DNA from: Hirsutella rhossiliensis
Taxonomy: Eukaryota > Ascomycota > Sordariomycetes > Hypocreales > Ophiocordycipitaceae
NCBI RefSeq assembly: GCF_020360975.1
Contig: NW_025408677.1
Location: 620,001-684,000, forward strand
Direction: 5' to 3'
DNA length: 64,000 nt
The notes below the pieces were generated by a model. It was given only the letters and a program-made list of their open reading frames with translations. It did no database searches and was not told the origin of the DNA. This document shows positions 1 through 10,352 of this stretch, one piece after another. The first letter of the stretch is position 1. Every line of letters begins with the position of its first letter. A program made the translations under genes and the position numbers.

Positions 1-1279
1 CTGCTCGAGGGCGGTGCATTCTTGGCTACGATGGCCGGTTTTGCCACAACGCCTGCAGCGCGCCGTTCGATCGCAGCTGTGTCGAGCGTGGAAATCCCAG
101 CACTTGTCACATTGGCTAGGAATGCTGGGCTTGTCGATATAGCGGGCGAACCGGCTGGCGCCGAACAGTCGCCAGGGTCTCTGCGTGGGTTCCAGGAAGG
201 ATACAATAAGGGCCTGGGTAGGCATATCGCCCGAGTCGTGTCGCGAGGTCCGTATGCTGATGGGCTTCAGTCCGGTTTGGCAGGCAATTTCTTCTTTGAC
301 CGCCTCATCGAAGTTGATCTCAACGCCGCGTAGGTCCGTGAGCCTACGGGGGCAATCGGCTACGACATACGAATGCCATTTCTGGCTAATCTCTACGGCC
401 GTCGCGTCCAGATCTACGGCCCAATCCGCCTGTCGCTGCACGAGTAGTTCGCGCGTGGCCACATCCGATGCCAGGATGGCCCAACCCGTGTTTACCGGGA
501 AGGCTGCCGGGATGCGGCGTAGGTCGATGCCGACTCTAGCGGCGATGTGGGCCCGGATAGCGTATCTTTCATGGTTTCGGGCCGGAGCATCGACGTCAAG
601 TCGGACAAAGACACGCAGGTCTTCCTTGGGTGGGGCCACGGGCGGTCGTCCTGAGACGAGTGGTGGTTTGCTGTTTTCGCTGTGGTGGGGCGGAGGCCGT
701 AATGGCCAGCTGTCCTTGTGTCGTTTTGCCGGATGTGAGAACGCTGCTGTACGTAGGTTTCGGTGGTTCCTCAAGGTCGGCGAGCGATTGAGTCCAGAGG
801 TTCAGAAACTTGGTGGCAACTTGCTTTGCGATGCTATTGTGGGAGCCGGACGTGAATTGTTTGGCTGTCTGTTCGAATGATTCGCTAAAGGCCCGAAAGA
901 CTGCCAGCTTGGCATCATGGGCTGCCGTTTGGTCGCGAGCGATCTTTGTAGCCGCTTCGATGATGGAGACAGGTGCATTTTCCGTGGACCCGGTCGAACC
1001 AGGGCCATTCGGGATTATTTCCGGCTGCGTTCCTTCCGCGACGGCAGCGTTGGGCGTGTCGCTGGGAGACGTCGGTCGAGGGAGCTGCTGAGCCGCCAGG
1101 GTTGAGACATTTGGACGAGCCTCCGCCGGAGAGGACAGTAGGTGCTGAGATGCACGGGCTGCTAGATCAGGTGGCGATTGTATGTCGACAGCACAGGGAG
1201 CGGCGCGCGAACCTGAGGCTGGTGCCATGGCCGCTGCCGGCGCTTTCGCGCGGCGCTGTTGCGGAATTTTCAAGAGCAC
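1..1279 (-). pseudogene. Tad-like LINE ORF1 (gag-like RNA-binding protein), frameshifted, runs off the window
   Basis: The reverse strand encodes a LINE first ORF. An Ala/Pro/Ser-rich N-terminal part (about 1279 to 660) is followed, in another frame, by a conserved central part (about 660 to 150) and then two zinc knuckles at about 111-16: CX2CX3HX4C (CDKCWDFHARHSC) and CX2CX4HX4C (CRRCGKTGHRSQEC). Paired CCHC knuckles after a long central domain are typical of ORF1 of Tad/CgT1-type fungal LINEs, which coats the element RNA. The two halves are in different frames, so at least one indel lies between about 660 and 900. There is no RIP-like stop load. The knuckles lie at the window edge, so the rest of the element (ORF2) would lie outside. 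Confidence 0.8.
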
Positions 1280-1370
1280 TGTTAAGCGAAAAGCTGTATG
1301 GATAGGCTACTTCCTTAACACTTGCGTGCCAAGAAAGTAAAAATGCAGGGAAGGATGGCTGGTGCCCGTC

Positions 1371-1392
1371 AGTTTAGTTTAGTTTAGTTTAG
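1371..1392 (-). repeat. (AAACT)4 pentanucleotide tail of a LINE
   Basis: Four tandem AGTTT units on the plus strand read AAACT on the minus strand, just downstream of a minus-strand LINE 3' part. Short tandem tails are usual at 3' ends of fungal LINEs, so I take this as the 3' end of the RT/RNase H fragment at 1393-3365, abutting the 5' side of the neighbouring LINE ORF1. Confidence 0.55.
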
Positions 1393-1961
1393 TGTATTTT
1401 CCGTCCAGCAACTTTTGGTCGCTCAGGTCTCCGCAGGGGAGCACAGGACGTGCTGAGCTAGCAGGTGTCTACATGCTACATATCGTACACTTCACCCACT
1501 ATCCAGCATTTCATCGGCTCAACGGCGCTCATGACAAACCTGTTGCCCGTCAGCGGGACGTCCAGGCACGAAGAGAAAGCTGTCCCGTGGTCAGATCAGC
1601 CAATTTGCTTCTGGGGCCTTGCAGCCCTTGATGACCTCGGCGATCGCATGGTCGCGAGACCTTGACGCCGCCGAGATCGGAGCAGGTAACAGAAAGGATT
1701 GAGAGGAAAAGGTAGGGAGAGAGGAGAATAATGACCGTCTAGTGGCGTGGGCAGATCCTCCGAAGAAGGAGCTCGCTTTCGCCTGACGGATTTGTCAAAG
1801 TCCTTGCCGATTGCGCGGTTGATGGCTGCAGCCGGCCAAGGTGCAAGCCGCATACGATGCCGTGGCGCAACCTTTCTGCAGTAAAAGATGTGTGCTGGCT
1901 CTTTCGTCGTCCGCACGAGCACGTCAGTCGCGCATCGTCGTGACCAAACCTTTCGTGGTAG

Positions 1962-3310
1962 TCAGCAAAATCCCCATGGTGGGTTCTTGCTGCAAGCGTT
2001 ATGAAGCAGGGGCCGAGAGAGCGCCAATTCTGACGGACAGCTGGTTGTGGCTTTAAGCCTCAGGTCTCTGTATCGCTCCGGCGCAGAGGTTTCCCACCAG
2101 GCACTGAAAGCCTCTTTCCGCTGCAGTCGGGCAATTTTTCGCAGATGCGCTAGCGTCGGTTCGCCATCAGCGGGTTCTGGCAGTGATGCTCCCGCCTTTG
2201 CCAGAGCATCAGCCTCCTCGTTGCCTGGGATGTCAGCATGGCCGGGGATCCAATGGACCTCCACAGCTCCGTATTTTCGCGCCAAAGATTGGAACTCAAG
2301 GAAGACCTCTTGCGAGGAGTCGTTCGGCGTGCCCGTAAGCATGTTGCGGTCGCGAGGTTGTCGAGGCAGACAAAGATGCGGTCAGTTTCTGGAAGGCTCA
2401 CCGCAGCCTTCAACCCCTCCAATGCACCTTTCGCCTCAGCGTCGAAAACCTCAGCTGTTCCAAGACGGCCCTTGCCGCTCAAGACGGTGGATCCGTCCCG
2501 GTGAACAGCATAGCCGTATCCGATGTGGCCTTCCTCAGAACGAGACCCGTCGGAGTAGACGACAAGAGTTCGGGGCGATAGTGCCTGAAGCCAGTCGCGA
2601 AATTTTTTCGCCGTCTCGTGTTTCGATGCACTCTGCAGAGGCGCAGTCTGCTCTTCGGCAAATCCGCGCTGCAGTAAAGCAGGTCTCGGGCAGCTCGATA
2701 GCATTTCGTCGGCTCGCCGCAGTCTGGTACGGAAGGGCTGTGGCTGTTTCTGGTACTTCAACTTGATAAGTTTGTTCACGGTCACGACGGGAGCTTTTGG
2801 TCGCGACGTGCGCTGGACGAGCGGGTGAGCTTCGTCGAGAGCTTTAGGCGCGCAGCAAAGGCCGTCCGACGCCCTTCGAGGAGTAGAGGAACGGGCGGTA
2901 TTCCCGCCTCCTGTGCAGCACGTTCGTCGGTGTCGTCCTCCACACTGGCAGAATAGCCCGAAGAGACGTGTAGAGTGCCTTGCTCATCTTCTTGACGAGG
3001 TTGCCAATCCCCGACGGCCCCTCCTTGGAAGGCTTCGTCCAGCGCGGGCTTTTCGGACCAGGGTACCAGGCCTCCGCCGCGTACAGTAGCACGGGGATGA
3101 CGCAAGCGCAGACGGCTCGTCGCATAGCACTCGGCAGAGGGCCATGTTTCGTGTTCGTCAGTCTCCTAAGATGAAAGGCAACAGCTTGCGCCTTGGCCGT
3201 CCATTTCTCGACGTGTGTCTTGAAAGAGAGAGAGCTGTCGAGCCAAACGCCGAGCCAACGCATCGCTCGATGGTGCCCGTCAGCGGGATTTTCAGGCGCG
3301 CTCTAGGGTA
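1962..3310 (-). pseudogene. LINE ORF2 fragment: end of reverse transcriptase plus RNase H
   Basis: Read on the minus strand, the part from about 3290 to 2850 carries the RT thumb signature RWLGVWLDSSLSFKTHVEKW of Tad-clade LINEs. The part from about 2785 to 2000 is an RNase H domain: YSDGS (first Asp), EAKGALEGLKAA (Glu), the VCLDN Asp, then HWIPGHADIPGNEEADALA with the final His and Asp. The domains lie in different frames (breaks near 2800 and 2340), and a TAG interrupts the frame near 3310. The endonuclease and most of the RT are absent, so this is a 5'-truncated copy, as LINEs often are. The stretch 1393-1961 is probably its 3' UTR; I see no gene there. Confidence 0.85.
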
Positions 3311-3365
3311 GCCCCGCCAAGTGCGATCTACCGGAAACAACTATGTCCTTACCTTCGGGTAGAGC

Positions 3366-3967
3366 ATGAAGACACATGGGCTGTATTGTTTCAAGTGGGT
3401 TTGCTACTCATCGTACTCTCGTACTCGAGTATCCCTGAAATTTATTCGCGGCTTGCCACTGGTGGGAATCCATCGCAGCCGCGTGCCTGGAGAAGTTGCC
3501 CAAATTTTGAATCCGTGCCGCCGACTTCCCAAAGGACGCCGCCAGCATCCTAATTGGCCCGCGCCTCGAGCCCCACCACCAGTCCGGATCGGAGGGGCGG
3601 CGCGCGGGCTACAAGAGACTATATCCAGCGACCATGATACACACCGCCGTGCCGGTGGGTCGTTAAACGCCCGTGGACAGGGCGTCGTAGCGAACGTGGA
3701 TAGCGGCTCCTCCATGGAATCGGCTACACAATCAGCAGGGGGCGACGATATCTGTATATCCACGGCCCCTGCCGTAACGGCAGGGATGGATATCCGCGGA
3801 TACGATTGGCTCGCCTGGTCGCTGATTCTGGACTCGCCCCACCCGACCAGATCAGCGGTGCTCAGCAAGCCCTCGGATACCATCGGATTACAGCTAGAAT
3901 CGTTCACGCCCCAATGCCCGATGCCGCTGTATGGGGGACAGACTACAATCGATGCAAATTTCATGGC
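3366..3967. other. No recognisable gene; GC-rich spacer with a hairpin
   Basis: Open frames exist on both strands but none resembles a known family. A perfect 8-bp inverted repeat with a one-base spacer, CCTGCCGT-A-ACGGCAGG, lies near 3769-3785 and is flanked by further imperfect pairing (TATCC and GGATA). It is interrupted at 3967 by a solo LTR. Confidence 0.4.
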
Positions 3968-4151
3968 TGTAACAGGCTGAGCCCGTGAGGGTCTCGGCTC
4001 CGCTCTCGACAAGACCCACCGAGCTCCGCTTATAAGCTCGTACCAATCTTCGAGAGCTTTCCTTTCCTTTCCTCTTTCTTTCTCCTTAGCTTTAGGATAC
4101 TCGTCGCAGTCGCTCAACTAGTTGTCAACACACTCAGTTGAGACCGTTACA
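3968..4151 (+). mobile_element. Solo LTR of the Gypsy family at 57563-63279
   Basis: This 184-bp segment is a diverged copy, in the opposite orientation, of the 189-bp LTRs at 57563-57751 and 63091-63279. It starts TGTAACAGGCTGAGCCCG and ends GAGACCGTTACA. It is flanked by the perfect 5-bp duplication ATGGC (3963-3967 and 4152-4156), so it is a true solo LTR left by LTR-LTR recombination. The TATAAGC box, the pyrimidine tract and the AGCTTTAGGATA motif of the full-length element are all retained. Confidence 0.93.
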
Positions 4152-4605
4152 ATGGCAAAGTATTACTTGGACTTCAATGAACTGACCCGGATAGCCTCTA
4201 TTCGTTACCAATACAGGAAAAACCCTATAGCCGAAGCCCGGGATGAAAACCCCCCTTATTCTATCCTGTCTGCGCATATGTCTTTCAACGTTGAGCATCT
4301 TGTCGCCTATCGTGGTTGGTGGATATCGTAGGGTTGGACGGTGACGTTGAGAGTTTTGCGGCGTTGTTGAGGTGTTGGTTGCGTGGTAACGCTGCGCAGG
4401 CGGCCGAGGATTTTCGACCGTCGGGCGAGGTCGTCCGCATGCGTGTGATGTCGCCCACACGGGTGCTTCAAGGCGGCGGTAAATGACGGGAGCGCCCCGC
4501 TAGGGATGACCCAGGTCCCTAGAGGCTGTATTCCCCATTTGGTACAACCTAACTGTAAGGCAGGATGGGCTAGTCTGCCGGTCTCGACCTCCCCCCAAAG
4601 GTCGT
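4152..4605. other. No recognisable gene
   Basis: No frame here resembles a known protein. A 7-bp inverted repeat, CTAGGGA and TCCCTAG around a 9-base loop, lies near 4500-4522 and could form a hairpin. Confidence 0.4.
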
Positions 4606-4679
4606 GTCCCCGGTCGGATTCGAACCGACTCCGCCACGAGGGCGGCCTCCAAAGCGTATGACCAATACGCCACGAGGGT
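4606..4679 (-). tRNA. tRNA-like sequence (pseudo-tRNA or SINE head)
   Basis: On the minus strand this 74-nt segment has a good box A (TGGCGTATTGG), a perfect box B (GGTTCGAATCC), a 5-bp T stem (GTCGG/CCGAC) around a 7-base loop, and a D stem GCGTA/TACGC. The acceptor ends ACCCTCG and CGGGGAC pair at only five of seven positions, and the middle does not form a normal anticodon arm. The motif CCCTCGTGGCG occurs twice in it. It is therefore more likely a decayed tRNA, a tRNA-derived SINE head or a tRNA-like fold than a working tRNA gene. Confidence 0.4.
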
Positions 4680-4995
4680 TTGAATGCCAGGCGGCTTCTT
4701 GATGCCTGGCCACTGGGCTCCTTCGAGCCGTCACTACGTCAATCACAGCCTCCCTAAACCGACTCCACACACGCCGAATAATACTCCCAATGAGCCCTTA
4801 TGGTAGCTCTGGATCAAGGGGAGCCAACGGGCGACATGGACCTGAGAAAGTACTACTGTGACATCCGTCGATTCGGGCCCCAAAGGATGGGCCTTGCCAA
4901 AACGGCACCACAGGACAGGTCGGCACTAAGCCGGCCGGTGGCGGACCATCGCCGGTACGTAGGCCTGACGGTCCGCCGTGGGACGGGCTAACTGC
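4680..4995. other. No recognisable gene (3' flank of the unrecognised ORF)
   Basis: The GC-rich stretch between the tRNA-like sequence and the stop codon of the minus-strand ORF ending at 4996. No protein similarity is visible. Confidence 0.4.
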
Positions 4996-5032
4996 CTAGT
5001 CCGGCTCAGCGGGTAGGGGTCGTCTGAAAGTG
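4996..5032 (-). pseudogene. 3' end of unrecognised ORF, cut off by the MULE
   Basis: The minus-strand frame entering from the MULE side reads TFRRPLPAEPD and stops at TAG (4996-4998). Removing the MULE and one copy of its 9-bp duplication joins this segment in frame to the ORF part at 8552-9750. The duplication copy CTGAAAGTG occupies 5024-5032. Confidence 0.6.
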
Positions 5033-5138
5033 GAGTAATCAAACATACACTCCTGATTTTCAAACATACACTCCCGACCTAAGCCCCATTTGGAAGAAGA
5101 CCCCGCCACCAAAATTTGGCGCGCGCTTTCCCAACGCC
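5033..5138. repeat. Left terminal inverted repeat of the MULE
   Basis: Pairs with 8446-8551. Inside it TCAAACATACACTCC occurs twice as a direct repeat (5039-5053 and 5060-5074), 21 bp apart, a likely transposase binding pair; the right TIR has the same arrangement. Confidence 0.93.
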
Positions 5139-5305
5139 CTGGCTTGCCGTGACCATCGCCGCCGCCCACCCGCCCAGCCACCTGCCTTTTGGCCGCCATC
5201 TGCATTTTCGCAATCATCAACAATTGAAGCTATCACCACTTGACTCAACACAACAGCAACGCCGCCGCCGCCTACCGCAATAGTCACGTCTAGTCAATCG
5301 TCCCG

Positions 5306-7451
5306 ATGAATTCGACCGAAAGCAATACCAACAGTAGCACCGAGGCTATCACGGAGATGTCTTTCGATACGTATGATGAGGCGCTTGAAACACTCAAAGC
5401 TACGCAAGAGCTCCTTGGCTACGTCGTAGTCGTTGCAAATAGCAAGAATACCGGCAAGCCTAGGCGCAAGGAAGCCAATATCCGCTGTGAATACAGTGGT
5501 CAGTATAGGCCCTGGGACGAGGCAGAGGGTATATACAAGACGTCATCCAAGAAGTCGGGATGTGACTTTCGCTGTTACATCCGCTTCTACCGACGTTGCA
5601 ATGCATTCAAAGTCACCATCAAGCACGGCTCATAACCACGAACCTCTATTTGAGCCAATTGCTAACCCCATCGTCCGTCAACGAAGCCAACGCAAATTCG
5701 GCATCGAGCGTCTTCATAGCCTCGTCGAGGGCTTAGCAAGAACGTCAATAACAAGAGCAGGGATATCGTGGATGCTATCCGACAGGAATATCCTGAGCTC
5801 CTTATTACCGATTCTGATATACACTTCATCCAGCTGCAACTTCGTGCCTTCCGTTACGGCGCCTCTACATCTACACAAGCCTTCCTCGATGTACTCAAAG
5901 ATGCTAAAGCAAAGGGGAAATCAGCTACTATGCAGTTGACCGTGGCCCTAATGGGAAGGTTTGGAGGTTTTTCTGGACATACGATGACTGTATTGCTGAC
6001 TGGAAGCGTAACCCCGAGCTCCTTATCATGGATAATACGTATAAGGTCAACCGCTTTAACATGCCGCTTCTACAGATCATTGGCACAACAGGGCTACACA
6101 AGAGCTTCAGTGTAGGCTTTGGCCTCACTGCCAAGGAAGACGAAGGCGCGTTCCAATGGATCCTCTCACAGTTGCGTGAGGCTGGTCGGCAGGCTGATAT
6201 TCCGGACCCGGGCGTTGTGATTACCGACTTTGATACCGCCCTGAAGAACGCCCTTGACTCTATCTTCCCATCAACGCAACAACAAGTGTGCGTTTGGCAT
6301 ATGATGAAGAACGTGATCCTTCACATCAAGAAGAAGTGGGAAGGATCCCTCGATGGCACCGAGATTGGCGGAGATAGGCCAGAACAGGAGACTCGCCTCG
6401 CTGCAGCAGCCGCTCTCGACGACCCTATACAGGCAGATAATGCCATTGACGAGGACCGACCTATCGACCGTGCCACTGATTACCAGATTCAACATGCCTC
6501 ACAACTGGCAGATCAGTGCGTTGAGCAACAAGATGATCGTGAAGATGACGATGGAAACCCAATACTACCCCCGGCTCCAAGGCGGACTTTTGAGCACACA
6601 GCTGACGGTATCCGTGATGCCTGGGTTTCAGTCTTTAGGGCTCGCACGGCTGAGGAGTGCAGAGATCAGTGGGATCTACTCTGTATAGAGTTTTCGGATC
6701 AGCCAGGTAACCCTAGCCCTAACTACCCTCCTACTCTAACCTTTACTAAATAGCTCCTCTTATAGCTCTCGTTAATTACCTCCGTACAACCTACTGGCCA
6801 TGGCGTGCCCAGTTTTCCACCTACGCTATCCAACAGTACCGAAATTATAACATTACGGTAACTTCCCGTGTGGAGAGCACACATCACGAGTTGAAGTCAC
6901 GATTACGCAACCGCTTCATTGACCTCCATCAGCTACAAGAGCACATCAGAGGGCTCGTTACCCATCGGCAAAAGAAGCATCGCGAGAAGCTTCAATCCGA
7001 GTTTGCAAGAGCTAGAGTTGAATGGGCCAAGCAGACGATTATGAAGTCACTGCACCGAAAAATTGGCTGGCAGCCGATGAAACAGATCTTCAGGCAAGTT
7101 AGGCTAGCCTGGCTGAGCTTGCCGATAATCGAGGCATGCCTACGATTTGTACGGGTGCTTTCACGATGCAATGGGGGCTGCCCTGCCGGCATACAATCCG
7201 CGATTTGATCCAGGCTGACGCGGCCGCCCTTATACCATTGCATCTTATTGATAACCACTGGCGGGTTTACGGCGTGACTGTAAGTATCTTGCTCCAGCCA
7301 TAAGTACTATACTAATTTACTAGCAGCCTGAACAACAGCAATATATCGATGCAGACCACGAAGCCGATCCTGACGTTGTCCAGCCTCGCCGGCGTGGAAA
7401 CAGTAGACGCGAGGTATCCTCCACTAGAGGCATCTACGGGCCGGATCCTTA
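5306..7451 (+). pseudogene. MULE transposase, two introns, frameshifted
   Basis: The N-terminus (5306 to about 5660) is a FAR1/GCM-type zinc domain ending HGS-HNHEP, where a 1-bp loss creates a stop. A MULE domain follows: MDNTYKVNRFN (first Asp, about 6030), VITDFDTALK (second Asp, about 6222) and VCVWHMMKNV. Downstream come SRVESTHHELKSRLRNRF (about 6870) and a SWIM-like CTGAFTMQWGLPCRHTI (about 7150). Two short fungal-type introns restore the frame: 6707-6765 (GTAACC to TATAG, with a CTAAC branch site) and 7280-7323 (GTAAGT to TTACTAG, with ACTAA). Frame changes near 5633, 5760 and 5930 break the gene as sequenced. No RIP-type stops are seen, so the indels may be sequencing errors. The C-terminal Pro/Gln-rich region (to about 8050) may be part of the protein in another frame. 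Confidence 0.85.
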
Positions 7452-8027
7452 GTGCTTGGGAGCAAGAGGAGCATAGAGCCAACCCAGAGCTCGTATCACG
7501 GCCACCAGAGACGCAAAAGAAGAAGAGGAAGGGCACAGGCACCACTATCATGAACAAGAGGTCGAATACACTTGCTTCCGTGAGCAGCCGGGTTGACGAT
7601 CTTGCCCAGCAGATCGGTGATTTCATCAAGTCACAAGCAGCAGCAACGCCGGTGCTGTTATCACAGGTGCCCTCACTTCCACAGGTGCCGCTGGTGTCAC
7701 AGGGATACCAAACGACGATGCCCTCACTTCCACAGCCGGCGCCGCCGTCACAGGGATACTATGTGATGCCACCGCCTACACCAATTGTGCCTGTATACGT
7801 ACAGGCGCCGGCGCCGTCACAGTGGCAAGAACCGCCTCCTCGTCACAGGCACATCACGACGGCTTCATGTGGGCACAGCCGCCGGCACAGTCTCACGAGA
7901 CGGCTACGGAGCATTTCCAGCAGCTAGGGGATCAGAGGACACGGCACCATACAAAACTAGCAGGCAGGCCGGTCACAAATTCGTTCCTTACGTGCCTCGC
8001 CCTCCGCCGCGTCGGACGGATCCTTCC

Positions 8028-8051
8028 TCACAGTCACAGTCACAGTCACAG
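8028..8051 (+). repeat. (CACAGT)n microsatellite
   Basis: About four units of TCACAG in the C-terminal, low-complexity part of the MULE. Confidence 0.7.
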
Positions 8052-8445
8052 AGGTAGGCAAAGACCTTCCGCCATTATATGCATATTGTATATATATCGG
8101 AAGATCGATCGGGCCGGGCTTATTGATAGCTTCAATTGAATGACTCTAAGGGATGCATCTTCCGGCGTTGGTAATAATTGCAGATAGAATCCATATATGT
8201 CAGACAATAGTGTCCCACACCTCGCACGTGACAGCGGTTGATCTTTGTGGCATCAGTCAATTGATGAGAATTATCTAAAGAACAAAGGAAAGGAAAAGAA
8301 TCGATGCACACATTCGTGCAACAATATATACCCGATCATTGCGGCGAAGCCGCGGCGCAGCAGTGGCAGTGATCGAGCATAAGGTTTCAGGAACTGACAC
8401 GGGCGTGATATGCGACAATATATCTAGGCAGGCAGCCGCGGCAGC

Positions 8446-8551
8446 GGCGTTGGGAAAGCGCGCGCCAAATTTTGGTGGCGGGGTCTTCTTCCAAATGGGG
8501 CTTAGGTCGGGAGTGTATGTTTGAAAATCTGGAGTGTATGTTTGATTACTC
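8446..8551. repeat. Right terminal inverted repeat of the MULE
   Basis: Reverse complement of 5033-5138, ending GTTTGATTACTC, directly followed by the target duplication CTGAAAGTG. Confidence 0.93.
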
Positions 8552-9750
8552 CTGAAAGTGGCCGGCGTGCTGCTGTTCAAGGTGAAACGGGGCGTACTTC
8601 CATCCCTGCACACCATTCCGGAGTGAGTATGGTCCACATCTGAGACGTAAGCCCACGGATTTGACTTGTCGACATTGAACGCTAACCCGGAGTATTCGGC
8701 GGGGTGTGGTGAGTAATCGAAATGTAGCCCCGTTTGCCGTATGGGCCGCCGCCTTCCGGATGCGTGCGGCCAGTAACGGGTCGGGGGCACCCTGAAACCC
8801 ACCACGTGGCAGTAACAGCCAGCCGTATCGTCAGCCATCTGGTTACCGAACAGGTCGTACCACCAACCGCGCTCGTGATCGCTGCAGAAGTGCAACAGTT
8901 CGTTCACTCCGACCATGTTACACAACGCCACTAAGGATGGCAGACCGTGGCTGTCGCAGTACGACAGCACTCGCCATGCCTGGGCCGGGGGTCGGGCGGG
9001 AGGTGGCTTCCCAAAGACGACCGCCGTTTGTGGCTCGGCGGTTCCGTCCGGGTCTCTAGTCCCATACGGCGCCGTCGCGAGAGCTCGGGCTGCCTTCGGA
9101 TCGACCCGACCGGCCTTCGGTCCTTTCGCGCCGGGATCTTTTCTTGGCGCTTCACAGGCGTTGATCCTTCCCCTGGCTGGGTTTACCCATAGGAGCGGGT
9201 TTTTCACATTGGGGGCAACGGGATGCACTGTGTACCCGCGGCCGGGAGCTGACACGCTAACGGGCGTACAGCCGAAGAACATTCCGTCCGATACAATCAG
9301 CCTTCCGTGCACATCGCCGCCAACCCCGCCACGGTCGGGCCTTGTGCACATTACGAAGTAACTCGGGGTGCCGGCCGGTCCACCGAGCCAACAGGCGACC
9401 GTGACCAGCGGGCGGCCCAGCGGCACACACTGCTGCTCCGACGCCGTAATGTCCACGGTCGGTACGCGTGGAAACAGTAGCGCTGTAGTCACACCGGCCA
9501 CCAACGCCCATAAAGGAGGCGGGCCAACGATCGGGAGTTTGGCACAAACGGTGGCCGGCGAGAGGGGAGTGGTGGGCGCCATGTCGAGGCGGTTGTAGGC
9601 TGGGTCCGGACGTCGGCTTGCCACCTTACCCGGACTGCCAGCTGTCCTCGTGTCTGGTGCGGCTGACCAGTAGATAACCTCGTAATCTGACGAGAGCCGG
9701 TCGCACTGCTTGTGACGCGAGGCTCGGCCAGCACTGGCGGTGTCGGGCAC
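8552..9750 (-). pseudogene. Unrecognised ORF (about 408 codons with its tail at 4996-5032), interrupted by the MULE
   Basis: The minus-strand frame from ATG at 9750 runs without a stop to the MULE border. Removing the MULE and one duplication copy continues it to TAG at 4996, giving 1227 bases, exactly 409 codons including the stop. I do not recognise the protein. It has one hydrophobic stretch near residues 70-90 (PPLWALVAGVTTALLF), a basic Ala/Pro/Arg-rich middle (about 180-240), and a Cys/Trp/Tyr-rich part (about 255-330: SYCDSHG, HFCSDHERGWWYDLFG, GCYCHVVG). A later ATG, starting MAPTTPLSPATV, could be the real start. Other frames here are also fairly open, as expected of GC-rich DNA, so coding status is a proposal. 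It might be a host gene or part of an unrecognised element. Confidence 0.5.
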
Positions 9751-10352
9751 GGTGCGGATGTGACCGCAGGCAATGCTTTCCCGAGCTGCTACTTATGGCG
9801 GCGGGCGGGGGCCTTGCCTTTGGCTTGGTAGGGGCCACACGTTGACCGGGTCGGCTACGTGTGCTGCCCCACCAGTGGTGGTGATTTTGACTAGCCGGAC
9901 GCCTTGACTAGCTGATAGTGGCCCTGCTACTTGGGCCACAGCGGTGAACTTAAGAGGAATCGATCAATGCTCGATAAGTGATAGAGAGGAGCTGCTATTC
10001 GTCCTTAAGTCCGAAGATGCTCTGCAGCTTTTATAGGTAAATGGTTTGCCTATATAGTATTGTCTCACACTTCCTTACTTTATTAATCGAGGTATAAAGG
10101 ATGGATATGAAGCAGATGCTTAGATGCTAGCAGCGTTCTACTACATTCCGCTAGAGTCTTCTGCTTAAAACAGACTATGTCGGCAGAAACGTATATATAC
10201 AAGGTGTGGGTCGCAACCGTATGGGGCATAAATGTAGCTGAGGACGTCTTACGGGGAGCTAGCGCGATCAAACCCAGGTACGTACGCGATGCTAGGATAG
10301 GTTTAGGAAGAAAATTGCCCGGCCTTATCAGCATATAAGCTACAAGCCTGGT
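9751..10352. other. No recognisable gene
   Basis: The region upstream of the unrecognised ORF, followed by sequence of lower GC. TTGACTAGC occurs twice near 9890-9915. Small frames near 10083-10334 match nothing I know. Confidence 0.4.

Larger units (their letters stand above)
5033..8551 (+). mobile_element. Complete Mutator-like element (MULE)
   Basis: A 3519-bp element bounded by 106-bp terminal inverted repeats (5033-5138 and 8446-8551; I see one mismatch) and a perfect 9-bp target duplication CTGAAAGTG (5024-5032 and 8552-8560), the size usual for MULEs. It carries a MULE transposase gene in plus orientation. Terminal ends are GAGTAATCAAAC. The high TIR identity and intact duplication indicate a fairly recent insertion; no RIP is visible. 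Confidence 0.95.

Noticed and set aside
3404..4117. Minus-strand open frame of about 237 codons
   Set aside because: It runs through the solo LTR at 3968-4151 and has no family resemblance; a chance frame in GC-rich DNA.
4606..4679. A functional tRNA gene
   Set aside because: The acceptor pairs at only five of seven positions and no normal anticodon arm forms, so I call it tRNA-like only.
8275..8551. Extension of the unrecognised ORF into the MULE
   Set aside because: This part is read-through of the right TIR; the natural continuation is across the insertion at 4996-5023.
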